From Nitratireductor aestuarii (GTDB lineage: Bacteria > Pseudomonadota > Alphaproteobacteria > Rhizobiales > Rhizobiaceae), in the NCBI RefSeq assembly GCF_014641695.1, contig NZ_BMIF01000003.1, positions 1 through 64,000 of the forward strand: DNA of 64,000 nt, read 5' to 3'. This document shows positions 17,345-26,621 of the stretch, one piece after another. Each line of letters begins with the position of its first letter. Position 1 is the stretch's first letter. A program made the position numbers and the translations under genes. Under the pieces are notes generated by a model, which did no database searches, was not told the DNA's origin, and was given only the letters and a program-made list of their open reading frames with translations.

Positions 17345-18040
17345 CTATTCGCTGACCAGGATCGAGCCGGTGCCGAAGAACAGGCCCTCATGTCCATCAG
17401 CGCTGAACGTGAAGGCGTCTTCGCGCGTCAGTGTCAGGATCGCAGCTCCGTTTCCATCCAGCAGTTCGAGCTTTTCCGAGGCGATCTGCCACTTGCTCCA
17501 GCCCTTGTCCTTCCATTCGGCCGGGCAGTCGCCGGACTGTTCGATGGTGCCTTCGGTCGGCGATGCGGCTTCGACCATGAATCCGCAAGACTCCTGGTCG
17601 TTGTACCCGCTGAGGTTGAATGTGCCGTCCATCAGTTCGTCCAGCTCGGGCGCGTCGAAACCGCCCCGGTCGAAGGCGACGGTTCGTCCGTCGGCCAGCT
17701 CACCGCCATAGCTGTCTGTCGTCTGGTGATCCAGCGTCAGCACTGGCTGGCGGGTTGCGTCGATAAGCACGATGGAATCGTCACGCAGCGTCCAGCCCGA
17801 GACCTCCTCGAGCGGGAATCGACGCAGGCAGGTGGCCGAAATGTCGAGCGTCGCGCCGCCGATGGTTCCTTCATCACCGAGCGTGATCAGGCAGTAGGGA
17901 TCGCCCTCGGAAACACCGGAAAGGGTCCAGTCGCCCACGAAGGGCTGCGCCCAGTCGAGCTTTTCTTCTGCCGCTTGTGCCGTGCCGGCAAAAGTAGCCA
18001 GCAGGCTCAGGATGGCTCCACGTAACAGCATGGATTTCAT
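17345..18040 (-). CDS. Secreted protein with two AprI/Inh protease-inhibitor domains
   Basis: The 231-residue product has a Sec signal peptide (MKSMLLRGAILSLLATFAGTAQA) followed by two similar domains (about 28-120 and 130-225). Each follows the Inh pattern: G-D/T-W/F-x-L-S-G, a cysteine pair (C50/C70 and C152/C171 approximately) and a closing 'L-x-D-x-x-x-x-x-v-L-x-L'. Inh proteins are periplasmic beta-barrel inhibitors of serralysin-type metalloproteases; Brucella Omp19 is a related inhibitor. No serralysin gene is nearby. The lack of a lipobox argues for a soluble periplasmic protein. Confidence 0.75.
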   Translation of the reverse strand: MKSMLLRGAILSLLATFAGTAQAAEEKLDWAQPFVGDWTLSGVSEGDPYCLITLGDEGTIGGATLDISATCLRRFPLEEVSGWTLRDDSIVLIDATRQPVLTLDHQTTDSYGGELADGRTVAFDRGGFDAPELDELMDGTFNLSGYNDQESCGFMVEAASPTEGTIEQSGDCPAEWKDKGWSKWQIASEKLELLDGNGAAILTLTREDAFTFSADGHEGLFFGTGSILVSE

Positions 18041-18157
18041 GGCCAGACCTCGCGAGAACGGTTGAGGCGATATTCAAGACGACTGCAAAAGATGATTAGC
18101 CGACTCACAGAATGCCTTCCACCATTTCTTGCACGGGATAGGCAAATAACGAGCCTA

Positions 18158-18206
18158 GAGCAATTCCAGGAAAAGTGGGAACCGGTTTTCCGTCAGGGAT
18201 TGCGTC
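18158..18206. repeat. Rhizobial-type palindromic intergenic repeat
   Basis: The sequence from AGCAATTCC through GGAAAA...TTTTCC to GGGATTGCG is an imperfect palindrome with nested arms. It resembles the short palindromic element found many times between genes in rhizobia. It lies in the 187-base gap between the trmD stop and the Inh-domain gene. Only one copy was noticed in this window. Confidence 0.6.
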
Positions 18207-18227
18207 AAAACAATGGTTAGAACTGGT

Positions 18228-18929
18228 CTAACGGCGGTTCTGCAGATGTGCTTCCCAGAGGTCAGGACGCCGCTCGCGCGTAATCTCCTCGGCCTTGGCC
18301 CTGCGCCACGCGGCAATCTTCTTGTGATTGCCGGAGAGCAGCACGTCCGGGATTGGCTGATCCTCAAAAACTGTCGGCCGCGTGTAGTGGGGATGCTCCA
18401 GAAGCCCGTTCTCGAAACTTTCCTCGGTGCCGGACTGATCGTTACCCATGACGCCGGGCAGCAGGCGCACCACTGCGTCAAGCAGAACGAGCGCGGCGAT
18501 CTCGCCACCGGAAAGAATATAGTCCCCGATCGAGACTTCCTCCAGCTGCCGAGAATCGATCAGACGCTGGTCTACACCCTCGAACCGCCCACAGAGAATG
18601 ATGGCGCCGGGACCGTCAGCCAGTTCGCGAACCTTCGCCTGTGTCAGCGGCTTTCCGCGCGGGCTCATCAGAAGGCGCGGGCGCGGATCCTCTGCCGGAG
18701 CAGTCGTATCAATCGCGCGGGCAAGAACGTCGGGTCGCATCACCATGCCGGCACCGCCGCCGGCAGGCGTGTCATCGACGCTGCGATGCTTGTCGAGCGC
18801 GAAGTCGCGGATCTGCACGGTGTCGAGCGACCACGTTCCCTCGCTCATGGCGCGACCTGCGAGCGACTGGCTGAGCGGCCCGGGGAACATGTCGGGATAA
18901 AGGGTCAGAATGGTAGCGCGGAAGGTCAT
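18228..18929 (-). CDS. trmD: tRNA (guanine37-N1)-methyltransferase
   Basis: The 233-residue SPOUT methyltransferase methylates G37 of tRNAs that read codons beginning with C, preventing frameshifts. Landmarks are '[16 protein letters not shown]', the asparagine-less '[10 protein letters not shown]', the knot region '[13 protein letters not shown]' and '[10 protein letters not shown]'. The ATG overlaps the rimM stop by four bases (ATGA), consistent with the conserved rimM-trmD operon. Confidence 0.96.
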   Translation of the reverse strand: MTFRATILTLYPDMFPGPLSQSLAGRAMSEGTWSLDTVQIRDFALDKHRSVDDTPAGGGAGMVMRPDVLARAIDTTAPAEDPRPRLLMSPRGKPLTQAKVRELADGPGAIILCGRFEGVDQRLIDSRQLEEVSIGDYILSGGEIAALVLLDAVVRLLPGVMGNDQSGTEESFENGLLEHPHYTRPTVFEDQPIPDVLLSGNHKKIAAWRRAKAEEITRERRPDLWEAHLQNRR

Positions 18930-19492
18930 GCATCCGCCTCCGGTTCATCCTTCTCGCGAAGCTCTAAGTCTTCTTCCTTGTCTATCAAGCCGGCGAGCTC
19001 ACGATTTACCGTAACGATACCGCTGTCGAAGTCGATGGCGGGCACGGCAAGCTTGGTAAAGGGGATGAAGACCGAGGCGCCACCGCGGGGACGCACCTCC
19101 AGCATGTCACCGGCGCCGAAATTCTGCACCGCCGTGATCTTGCCGACAGTCTCGCCTTCCTCGTCGCGGACTTCGAGTCCGATCAGGTCGGCATGGTAGA
19201 ACTCTTCCTCATCGAGATCGTCAGGCAGTGCGTCCCGCTCCACGAACAGGCCCTTGCCGTTCAAAAGCTCTGCAGCGTTGCGATCCTGGATCTCCTTGAA
19301 CCGCACGACAACGACCGTCTTGGACGGACGCACGCTACGTATGGTGAGCGTCGCACCGTCCTCAGTCGTGAGCGGACCATAGTTGCCAAGCGCAGTCGGA
19401 TCTTCGGTGAAGGTTTTGACGCGAACCTCGCCCTTTATTCCGTGAGGAGCGCCGATGACGCCGAGTTGGACGGGATTTTCGAGCTTCGCCAT
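18926..19492 (-). CDS. rimM: 16S rRNA processing protein RimM
   Basis: The 188-residue protein has the RimM N-terminal domain (starting '[22 protein letters not shown]') and a C-terminal PRC-barrel ('[17 protein letters not shown]', '[14 protein letters not shown]'). It assists 30S maturation by binding S19. The tail is Glu/Asp-rich. It is coupled to trmD. Unlike the usual order, rpsP is not immediately upstream: zapA is, across a 167-base gap. Confidence 0.95.
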   Translation of the reverse strand: MAKLENPVQLGVIGAPHGIKGEVRVKTFTEDPTALGNYGPLTTEDGATLTIRSVRPSKTVVVVRFKEIQDRNAAELLNGKGLFVERDALPDDLDEEEFYHADLIGLEVRDEEGETVGKITAVQNFGAGDMLEVRPRGGASVFIPFTKLAVPAIDFDSGIVTVNRELAGLIDKEEDLELREKDEPEADA

Positions 19493-19659
19493 GAAAAAAT
19501 TCGCAGTTCAGTCAGTTGCGCCAGTGTTTCGGCGTTCTTTAAGCAATTCGCCTGGCTGTGGGAACTTGTTTTGCGGCACAAGCGCAGCTGTAGCGGCTGA
19601 AAAACTGCTCATCCGCAGGTTCAAAGATGCAGAATGTGTATTGCGACAGCCCGCGGCGA

Positions 19660-20019
19660 TCAGTTTGTGGCGAGCTTTGCCGCGACAGCTTCGATGCGTA
19701 CGGCCAGCTCCTCGAGCGAACTGCTCACGGCAGCGTCGGTCTTATCGGCGCGCAGCAGGGCATCGTCGCGGGTCTTGCGGAGGGTTGCGATCTCTGCCTC
19801 CATGCCCTTGACGCGTTTCTGCAGCTCCACGAGCTCGTCCATGACCATGATGCCGGCCATGACGGTGATCCGCTGATCGCCGATCTCGCCGAAGGAGTCC
19901 TTCAGATGGGTGACATAGCGATCGAACCGCTGCGCGAGGTCGATCAGGTGTTCTTCCTGCCCCTCGTTGCAGGCCATTCGATAGACTTTGCCGTCAATCG
20001 TGACCGAAACTTGCGCCAT
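19660..20019 (-). CDS. zapA: Cell division protein ZapA
   Basis: The 119-residue product begins 'MAQVSVTIDGKVYRMACNEG' and continues 'HLIDLAQRFDRYVTHLK', the ZapA globular domain, then a coiled coil (about 70-115). ZapA cross-links FtsZ filaments at the division site. It follows a DUF4164 gene by 20 bases, an arrangement common in Rhizobiales. The 167-base gap downstream, where 6S RNA often lies after zapA, showed no feature that could be recognised with confidence. Confidence 0.92.
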   Translation of the reverse strand: MAQVSVTIDGKVYRMACNEGQEEHLIDLAQRFDRYVTHLKDSFGEIGDQRITVMAGIMVMDELVELQKRVKGMEAEIATLRKTRDDALLRADKTDAAVSSSLEELAVRIEAVAAKLATN

Positions 20020-20039
20020 CGTCCTCGCCCTGGTTGACC

Positions 20040-20312
20040 CTAGCGGTCAAGTACTGCCCGGATCGTTTCCATCGCCGTCACCAGACGGCGGGAGACTTCG
20101 CGGTTAACTTCAGCCAGCCGCTCAGCCCTGGCTTCTGCCTTGTCTATTTCCTGGGCTAGACGCGAGCGGTCCGCGTTCATCCTCTGTATTTCGGCGTCTG
20201 CCTCGGCATAATCGTTTTCTTTCTCGAGGCGGCTGTCGACCGATGCCTCAAGTCGCTCAATGCCTCTGCTCAAGCGTTCGAGCGCTTCTCTCAAAGTGGT
20301 GTCGCTGGCCAT
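20040..20312 (-). CDS. DUF4164 coiled-coil protein
   Basis: The 90-residue product from the ATG at 20312 (GGAAG upstream) is almost wholly charged coiled coil ('LREALERLSRGIERLEASVD', 'RRLVTAMETIRAVLDR'). It belongs to the small DUF4164 family found directly before zapA in Rhizobiales, so a role with ZapA in division is inferred from position. No catalytic motif. Confidence 0.85.
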   Translation of the reverse strand: MASDTTLREALERLSRGIERLEASVDSRLEKENDYAEADAEIQRMNADRSRLAQEIDKAEARAERLAEVNREVSRRLVTAMETIRAVLDR

Positions 20313-20614
20313 CGTCTTCCGTTCCAAGCCCGCCGCATGAGAATCACCCGGAATCATAATGCTTTACGCAAGGAACACTATGCGTTGTGTTAAGTTGGCG
20401 TCAACAGGTACCCCATCGATCCCCATTTATGCACCACTTATTGCGGGGGCGGGGTCAAAAAGTGCCAATTTAAAACGGTTTGTGACTTGATGTGCTCGTT
20501 TTGAGCCGCCCCAGTTTATTGACTCATGCGGAGCACCTGCTATGTGTCCGCGAGCTAATTCAGGCGGGCCATTGCCTGAGCAGACCGGCAGCGATCAGCG
20601 ATCAGCGAGCAGAC
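20313..20614. promoter_or_regulatory. Divergent region between DUF4164-zapA and tkt
   Basis: The 302-base gap must carry promoters for zapA (leftward) and tkt (rightward). An open frame continues upstream of tkt but lacks a ribosome site and tkt homology. No operator or riboswitch was recognised. Confidence 0.35.
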
Positions 20615-22600
20615 ATGACCTCACGCGAAAAACACGACCGGATGGCGAATGCAATTCGCTTCCTATCCATGGATGCCGTAGAGAAGGCGAACTCTGGCCA
20701 CCCGGGACTCCCGATGGGTGCGGCTGACATTGCCACTGTTCTCTACACCCGCTTCTTGAAGCATGACCCGCAGAACCCGAAGTGGGCGGACCGCGACCGC
20801 TTCGTTCTTTCCGCCGGCCATGGTTCGATGCTGCTTTATTCGCTGCTCTACCTGACCGGCTACGAAGACATCACGATCGATGAGATCAAGAACTTCCGTC
20901 AGCTCGGCTCGCGTACGGCCGGCCATCCGGAATACGGCTACGCCGCAGGCATCGAGACGACGACCGGCCCGCTCGGCCAGGGTATCGCCAATGCCGTCGG
21001 CATGGCCATGGCAGAACGCCTGCTGAGCGCCCGCTACGGTGACGACCTCGTCAACCACTACACCTACACTCTGGTGGGCGACGGCTGCCTCATGGAAGGC
21101 ATCAGCCAGGAGGCCATTGCGCTTGCCGGCCACCTGAAGCTGAACAAGCTCATCGTTCTCTTCGACGACAACAACATTTCCATCGACGGTCCGGTTTCGC
21201 TCTCCGACTCCACCGATCAGTGCGCACGTTTCGCCGCTTCCGGCTGGAACACGATGCGCGCCGACGGCCATGATCCGGAAGCCATTGCGGCTGCCATCGA
21301 GGCTGCCCGCAACTCCGATCGTCCGACCATGATCGCCTTCCGCACGACCATCGGTTTCGGTTCGCCCCACAAGGCAGGCACGAACAAGGTGCACGGATCG
21401 CCGCTCGGCGCGGACGAGGTCAAGGCAACCCGCCAGGCCCTCGGCTGGACGGCGGAGCCCTTTGAAGTTCCGTCCGACATTCTGGACGAGTGGCGTCTCG
21501 CTGGCCTGCGTTCCGTCAAGGAGCGTGGTGCATGGGAGAAGCGCCTTGCTGCTGCTGATGCGGAAACCCGCGCAGAGTTCGAGCGCCGCATGCGGGGCGA
21601 CCTGCCGGAAGCTTTCGCAAGCGCGATTGTCGACTACAAGCGCAAGCTGGCAGCCAACCCGCCAGCCGTCGCGACGCGTAATGCATCCGAGATGGCGCTC
21701 GAAGTCATCAACGAAGCTGTTCCGGAGATGATCGGCGGTTCCGCTGACTTGACCGGCTCGAACAACACCAAGACGAGCCAGACGAAGCCGGTTACGCCGG
21801 ACGATTTCTCGGGCCGTTACATTCACTACGGCATCCGCGAGCACGGCATGGCTGCGGCCATGAACGGCATGGCGCTCCATGGCGGCATCATCCCCTACAG
21901 CGGTACGTTCATGTGCTTTTCGGACTACGCTCGTCCGTCCATGCGTCTTGCTTCGCTGATGGGCATCCGCTCGATCTTCGTCATGACCCATGACTCGATC
22001 GGTCTCGGTGAAGACGGCCCGACCCACCAGCCGGTGGAGCACATGGCTGCCCTTCGTGCGATCCCGAACCACTTCGTCTTCCGCCCGGCCGACACGGTTG
22101 AGACGGCGGAGTGCTGGCAGGTTGCCGTTGAATCGGCCGAGACCCCTTCGACGCTCGCCCTGACCCGTCAGAAGCTCGCACCGGTGCGCATCGATTTCGA
22201 GGAAGAAAACCTGTCGGCCCGCGGCGCCTACGAGCTGCGTTCGGCCAGCGATGCCGCCAAGGTCACGATTTTTGCGTCGGGCTCGGAAGTCGAGATCGCT
22301 GTGAAGGCCCGCGAGGCTCTTGAGGCTCGTGGCATCCCGACCCGCGTTGTTTCGGTACCGTGCTTCGAGCTCTTCGAGCTGCAGACGCCGGAATACCGCA
22401 AGGCAATCATCGGTGATGCGCCGGTTCGCGTTGCGATCGAGGCGGGCATCCGTATGGGCTGGGACAGCTTCATCGGCATCGATGGCATCTTCGTCGGCAT
22501 GACCGGCTTCGGCGCCAGCGCACCCGCGCCGGATCTCTACAAGCACTTCGGCATCACCGCCGACGCTGTGGTTTCGGCAGTCGAACAGCGCCTTGCCTGA
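20615..22600 (+). CDS. tkt: Transketolase
   Basis: The 661-residue thiamine-diphosphate enzyme transfers two-carbon units in the pentose phosphate and, where present, Calvin routes. The ThDP-binding motif is GDGCLMEG at 155-162; '[14 protein letters not shown]' near residue 27 and '[19 protein letters not shown]' in the pyrimidine domain are typical. The ATG at 20615 is chosen because family homology begins at [10 protein letters not shown]; the frame extends 41 codons upstream without support. It heads the rightward set tkt, gap, pgk, fba. Confidence 0.96.
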   Translation: MTSREKHDRMANAIRFLSMDAVEKANSGHPGLPMGAADIATVLYTRFLKHDPQNPKWADRDRFVLSAGHGSMLLYSLLYLTGYEDITIDEIKNFRQLGSRTAGHPEYGYAAGIETTTGPLGQGIANAVGMAMAERLLSARYGDDLVNHYTYTLVGDGCLMEGISQEAIALAGHLKLNKLIVLFDDNNISIDGPVSLSDSTDQCARFAASGWNTMRADGHDPEAIAAAIEAARNSDRPTMIAFRTTIGFGSPHKAGTNKVHGSPLGADEVKATRQALGWTAEPFEVPSDILDEWRLAGLRSVKERGAWEKRLAAADAETRAEFERRMRGDLPEAFASAIVDYKRKLAANPPAVATRNASEMALEVINEAVPEMIGGSADLTGSNNTKTSQTKPVTPDDFSGRYIHYGIREHGMAAAMNGMALHGGIIPYSGTFMCFSDYARPSMRLASLMGIRSIFVMTHDSIGLGEDGPTHQPVEHMAALRAIPNHFVFRPADTVETAECWQVAVESAETPSTLALTRQKLAPVRIDFEEENLSARGAYELRSASDAAKVTIFASGSEVEIAVKAREALEARGIPTRVVSVPCFELFELQTPEYRKAIIGDAPVRVAIEAGIRMGWDSFIGIDGIFVGMTGFGASAPAPDLYKHFGITADAVVSAVEQRLA

Positions 22601-22703
22601 TAAACCCTTCCCCCTGGGATCGTATCGGTTCCAGGGGTTTGACAACTCTAAGCCACTCCGCCGCTCAGCAGATGCGGTGTTAAACGCTCGTCGGAGGTAG
22701 TTC

Positions 22704-23711
22704 ATGACCGTTAAAGTAGCCGTCAACGGATTCGGCCGCATTGGACGCAATGTGGTTCGCGCCATCTATGAATCGGGCCGCAAGGACATCGATGTCGTCG
22801 CGATCAACGACCTTGGTCCAGTTGAGACCAACGCTCACCTGCTGCGCTACGACAGCGTGCACGGCCGCTTCCCCGGCAAGGTTGTCGTTGATGGCGACAC
22901 CATCCGCGTTGGCGAGGACTCCTTCAAGGTGTTTGCTGAGCGTGATCCGTCCAAGCTGCCGTGGGGCGAGCTCGGCGTCGACATCGTTCTCGAGTGCACC
23001 GGCATCTTCACGTCCAAGGAGAAGGCTTCGGCTCACCTCCAGGGTGGCGCGAAGCGCGTTCTGGTGTCGGCTCCGGCTGACAATGCCGACCTGACCGTTG
23101 TCTACGGCGTCAACCACGACAAGATCACGAGCGAGCACATCGTTCTGTCGAACGCCTCCTGCACCACCAACTGCCTTGCACCGGTTGCCAAGGTCCTGAA
23201 CGACGCCTTCGGCATCGAAAAGGGCTTCATGACGACGGTTCACGCCTACACGGGCGACCAGCCGACCCTCGACACCATGCACAAGGACCTCTACCGGGCC
23301 CGTGCAGCCGCCATGTCGATGATCCCGACCTCCACCGGTGCTGCCAAGGCCGTCGGCCTGGTTCTGCCGGAGCTCAAGGGCAAGCTGGACGGTGTTTCCA
23401 TCCGCGTCCCGACCCCGAACGTTTCGGTCATCGACTTCAAGTTCGTGCCGAAGCGCAAGGTTACCGTTGAGGAAGTCAACGCTGCTCTGGTCGCTGCCGC
23501 TGATGGCGCGCTGAAGGGCGTTCTGGCCTACACGGACGAGCCGCTGGTTTCGATGGACATGAACCACAACCCGGCTTCGTCGACCTTCGCTCTGGACCAG
23601 ACCAAGGTCATCGAAGGCGATCTCGTCCGCGTCATGTCCTGGTACGACAACGAGTGGGGCTTCTCCAACCGCATGGCCGACGTGGCCGTGGAGATCGGCA
23701 AGACCCTCTAA
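22704..23711 (+). CDS. gap: Glyceraldehyde-3-phosphate dehydrogenase, type I
   Basis: The 335-residue product has the NAD-binding start '[16 protein letters not shown]' and the active-site segment [12 protein letters not shown] with catalytic Cys153. Asp-containing 'AINDLGPV' after the second strand suggests NAD preference. CGGAGG lies about 5 bases before the ATG. It lies 103 bases after tkt and is followed by a terminator. Confidence 0.97.
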   Translation: MTVKVAVNGFGRIGRNVVRAIYESGRKDIDVVAINDLGPVETNAHLLRYDSVHGRFPGKVVVDGDTIRVGEDSFKVFAERDPSKLPWGELGVDIVLECTGIFTSKEKASAHLQGGAKRVLVSAPADNADLTVVYGVNHDKITSEHIVLSNASCTTNCLAPVAKVLNDAFGIEKGFMTTVHAYTGDQPTLDTMHKDLYRARAAAMSMIPTSTGAAKAVGLVLPELKGKLDGVSIRVPTPNVSVIDFKFVPKRKVTVEEVNAALVAAADGALKGVLAYTDEPLVSMDMNHNPASSTFALDQTKVIEGDLVRVMSWYDNEWGFSNRMADVAVEIGKTL

Positions 23712-23738
23712 ATTTCCTTCGGGAACGACATTCCCTGA

Positions 23739-23768
23739 CGCGCTCGGCACCCCGCCGGGCGCGTTTTT
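23739..23768 (+). terminator. Terminator of gap
   Basis: CGCGCTCGGC (23739-23748) pairs with GCCGGGCGCG (23754-23763), with one G-T wobble, followed by five T residues. Confidence 0.88.
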
Positions 23769-23908
23769 CTTTGCCGCGACAACACAGACTCAAGCATCTG
23801 AAAAATATAATCGATTCACTTGCAACCAAGCACAGCTACCGGGCTTGTTAACTGCGCGATGCCCTGTATTTTCGCCACCGACGATAAGCTTAGCATAGTG
23901 AGGCAGTA

Positions 23909-25105
23909 ATGGCCGGCTTCCAGACCCTGGACGATCTTCAAGACATCGCGGGTAAGCGCGTTCTTCTGCGCGTGGACCTGAACGTTCCCGTGAAGGACGG
24001 CGCGGTTTCCGATACCACCCGCATCGAACGCGTGGCTCCGACCATTCGCGAACTTTCCGACAAGGGCGCGAAGGTAATCCTTCTCGCACACTTCGGCCGC
24101 CCCAAGGGAAAGGTCGTCGAGGAAGACTCCCTGAAGCCGGTGGCCGGCGCTGTCGAAGCTGTTCTCGGCCGCAAGGTCGCCTTCGGAACCTCCTGCATTG
24201 GCGATGAAGCAGCCAGCGCCATCGCAGCGCTCAACAACGGCGACATCCTGCTGCTCGAAAACACCCGCTTCCATGCCGGTGAAGAGAAGAACGACGCGGA
24301 GTTCGCCAAGGCGCTTGCCGCAAACGGCGATACCTACGTCAACGACGCCTTCTCTGCTGCGCACCGCGCCCACGCTTCCACGGAGGGTCTGGCCCGTCTG
24401 CTACCGGCTTACGCTGGCCGCACCATGCAGGCAGAGCTTGAGGCGCTGGAAAAGGGTCTCGGCAATCCGGAACGCCCGGTGCTCGCCATCGTTGGCGGCG
24501 CCAAGGTTTCCACCAAGATCGACCTCCTGTCGAACCTCGTACGTAAGGTCGATGCGCTGGTAATCGGCGGCGGCATGGCCAACACGTTCCTGGCCGCCCA
24601 GGGCGTTGAGGTTGGCAAGTCGCTCTGTGAGCACGACCTCGCCGATACTGCGCGCCAGATCCTGCGCGATGCGGAAGCAGCAGGCTGTTCCATCGTCCTG
24701 CCGGTTGATGCGGTCGTGGCGCGTGAGTTCAAGGCTGGCGCGGAGAACGAGACGGTCGACGTCTCCGCTGTGCCTTCCGATGCCATGATCCTCGACGCGG
24801 GTCCGGCAAGCGTGAAGAACGTCGAAGCCTGGCTCGACAAGGCCAAGACGCTCGTCTGGAACGGCCCGCTCGGCGCTTTCGAGATCGAGCCCTTCGACCG
24901 TGCAACGGTCGCGGCGGCTAACTACGCTGCTGCCCGCACGGAAGCCGGTGCGCTGGTCTCGGTGGCTGGCGGTGGCGACACGGTTGCCGCACTCAACCAT
25001 GCCGGCGCTGCCGACAAGTTCACCTATGTTTCGACCGCCGGTGGCGCGTTCCTTGAGTGGATGGAAGGCAAGGTTCTGCCTGGCGTCGCGGCATTGAGCA
25101 AGTAA
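23909..25105 (+). CDS. pgk: Phosphoglycerate kinase
   Basis: The 398-residue product shows the family signature '[15 protein letters not shown]' near residue 17, the substrate-binding 'HFGRPKGK' and the nucleotide-binding end '[12 protein letters not shown]'. It interconverts 1,3-bisphosphoglycerate and 3-phosphoglycerate with ADP/ATP. It lies 197 bases after gap behind a terminator, so it probably has its own promoter. Confidence 0.97.
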   Translation: MAGFQTLDDLQDIAGKRVLLRVDLNVPVKDGAVSDTTRIERVAPTIRELSDKGAKVILLAHFGRPKGKVVEEDSLKPVAGAVEAVLGRKVAFGTSCIGDEAASAIAALNNGDILLLENTRFHAGEEKNDAEFAKALAANGDTYVNDAFSAAHRAHASTEGLARLLPAYAGRTMQAELEALEKGLGNPERPVLAIVGGAKVSTKIDLLSNLVRKVDALVIGGGMANTFLAAQGVEVGKSLCEHDLADTARQILRDAEAAGCSIVLPVDAVVAREFKAGAENETVDVSAVPSDAMILDAGPASVKNVEAWLDKAKTLVWNGPLGAFEIEPFDRATVAAANYAAARTEAGALVSVAGGGDTVAALNHAGAADKFTYVSTAGGAFLEWMEGKVLPGVAALSK

Positions 25106-25200
25106 CCAGAGCTATATCGATTTAAGAGAAACCAGCATCATTCCGTTTGTCTTTGGTGTCTGCTAGGCAGGAATGAAATGAGAGAAGGAGACGCGAAAAG

Positions 25201-26223
25201 ATGAGCGAACGTCTTGAAGACATTGCAGCCCGCATGATGGCATCGGGCAAGGGTATCCTTGCTGCGGACGAGAGCACGGGCACGATCAAGAAGCGCTTTG
25301 ACACGATCGGAGCTGAATCGACCGCTGACACGCGTCGTGACTACCGCGAGATGCTGTTCCGCGCCGATGCGATGAAGGATTACATCTCCGGCGTGATCCT
25401 TTACGACGAGACCCTGCGCCAGAGCGCCAAGGACGGCACACCGCTCGTAGAACTCATCAAGACTGCTGGTGCCGTTCCAGGCATCAAGGTCGATGCTGGT
25501 TCCAAGCCGCTCGCTGGCTTCCCGGGCGAGTCGATTACCGAAGGCCTCGACGGCCTGCGTGAGCGCCTGAACGAGTATTACGAGCTCGGCGCACGCTTTG
25601 CCAAATGGCGCGGCGTTATCAATATCTCCGACGTGTTGCCGACCCGTGGTGCCGTTCGCCAGAACGCGCAGGCGCTCGCCCGCTACGCTGCGCTTTGCCA
25701 GGAAGCCGGCATCGTTCCGATCGTTGAGCCGGAAATCATGATGGACGGCGAGCCGGGCGACCACTCGATCGACCGCTGCTACGAGGTTACCGAGTTCGTT
25801 CTCAACACGGTTTTCGATGAGCTTTACGACGCACGCGTCAGCCTTGAGGGCATGGTCCTGAAGCCGAACATGGTCATCGACGGCAAGAACGCACGCAAGG
25901 CATCGCGTGAGGAAGTCGCCGAGAAGACCGTTCGCGTCCTCAAGTCGACCGTTCCGTCTGCCGTTGCCGGCATCGCCTTCCTCTCCGGCGGTCAGTCCGA
26001 CGAGGAAGCAACCGCGCATCTGTCGCTGATGAATGAGCTGCACAACCCGTCCTGGCCGCTGACCTTCTCCTACGGCCGCGCCCTGCAGGCTGCTGCGCTT
26101 AAGGCTTGGGGTGGTAAGGCTGAGAATGTCGCTGCTGGCCAGGCCGCCTTCGCGCACCGCGCCCGCATGAACAGCCTCGCTGCTACCGGCCAGTGGAAGC
26201 TGGACCTAGAGAAGGCTGCTTAA
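25201..26223 (+). CDS. fba: Fructose-bisphosphate aldolase, class I
   Basis: The 340-residue enzyme is the Schiff-base (metal-free) aldolase type. Landmarks are 'KGILAADESTGTIKKRF' near residue 17, 'KWRGVINI', 'PIVEPEIM' and the active-site lysine (Lys221) in LEGMVLKPNMV. It cleaves fructose 1,6-bisphosphate, and with gap, pgk and tkt nearby and a PPi-type phosphofructokinase further on serves glycolysis and gluconeogenesis. GAAGGAG precedes the ATG. Confidence 0.96.
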   Translation: MSERLEDIAARMMASGKGILAADESTGTIKKRFDTIGAESTADTRRDYREMLFRADAMKDYISGVILYDETLRQSAKDGTPLVELIKTAGAVPGIKVDAGSKPLAGFPGESITEGLDGLRERLNEYYELGARFAKWRGVINISDVLPTRGAVRQNAQALARYAALCQEAGIVPIVEPEIMMDGEPGDHSIDRCYEVTEFVLNTVFDELYDARVSLEGMVLKPNMVIDGKNARKASREEVAEKTVRVLKSTVPSAVAGIAFLSGGQSDEEATAHLSLMNELHNPSWPLTFSYGRALQAAALKAWGGKAENVAAGQAAFAHRARMNSLAATGQWKLDLEKAA

Positions 26224-26244
26224 TCAGCGTTTCACTTTGATTCT

Positions 26245-26277
26245 AAAGGCGCGCGAGCAATCGTGCGCCTTTTTTGT
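26245..26277 (+). terminator. Terminator of fba
   Basis: AAAGGCGCGCGA (26245-26256), loop GCAA, TCGTGCGCCTTT (26261-26272) with a run of T residues up to 26275. It also lies about 55 bases beyond the stop of the small leftward gene. Confidence 0.92.
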
Positions 26278-26328
26278 TTTTGCCGATAATCGTCTCGGTT
26301 GAACTTGATATGTTCTGGAGTGGAAAGA

Positions 26329-26490
26329 TTATCCGTGGCTCAGTAGTACTGTCGCACCCATAGCGATGAGCGCGACCACAGCCAACTTCCAGAAATCGCT
26401 GCGTTTCCTGAGGCCAGGAAGCCCAAGAGGGCGTATGATATGCAGGATCATCATGGCGATGATCAGATATGAAAGAACTTTTGTCGCCAT
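26329..26490 (-). CDS. Small conserved-looking membrane protein (53 residues)
   Basis: On the strand opposite its neighbours, an ATG at 26490 opens a 53-residue frame ending TAA at 26329-26331. It reads MATKVLSYLIIAMMILHIIR, then PLGLPGLRKRSDFWKLAVV, then a second hydrophobic stretch ending LLSHG. Two membrane segments are joined by a short basic loop with a Pro-Leu-Gly-Leu-Pro-Gly turn. The clean two-helix pattern and termination between two real genes argue that it is genuine; it resembles small membrane proteins of rhizobia. No strong ribosome site is seen. Confidence 0.65.
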   Translation of the reverse strand: MATKVLSYLIIAMMILHIIRPLGLPGLRKRSDFWKLAVVALIAMGATVLLSHG

Positions 26491-26621
26491 ACGGGGATCT
26501 GATGTCCTGCGTTTTGAGGTTGATTTCTTTCACCCGAATTTGTTCACTTGTCAAAGCAGGACAATGATCTCCTTGTCCTTTCGGCCATTGAGGCAGGAAA
26601 GGCAGGGTTAGGAGGAGAAGC

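Noticed and set aside
19493-19659. 6S RNA after zapA
   Set aside because: Position is suggestive but no long closing stem with a central bubble could be traced by eye.
20663-22765. 700-residue open frame antisense to transketolase
   Set aside because: It mirrors the tkt coding frame, has no family motif and arises from strong GC bias at third codon positions.
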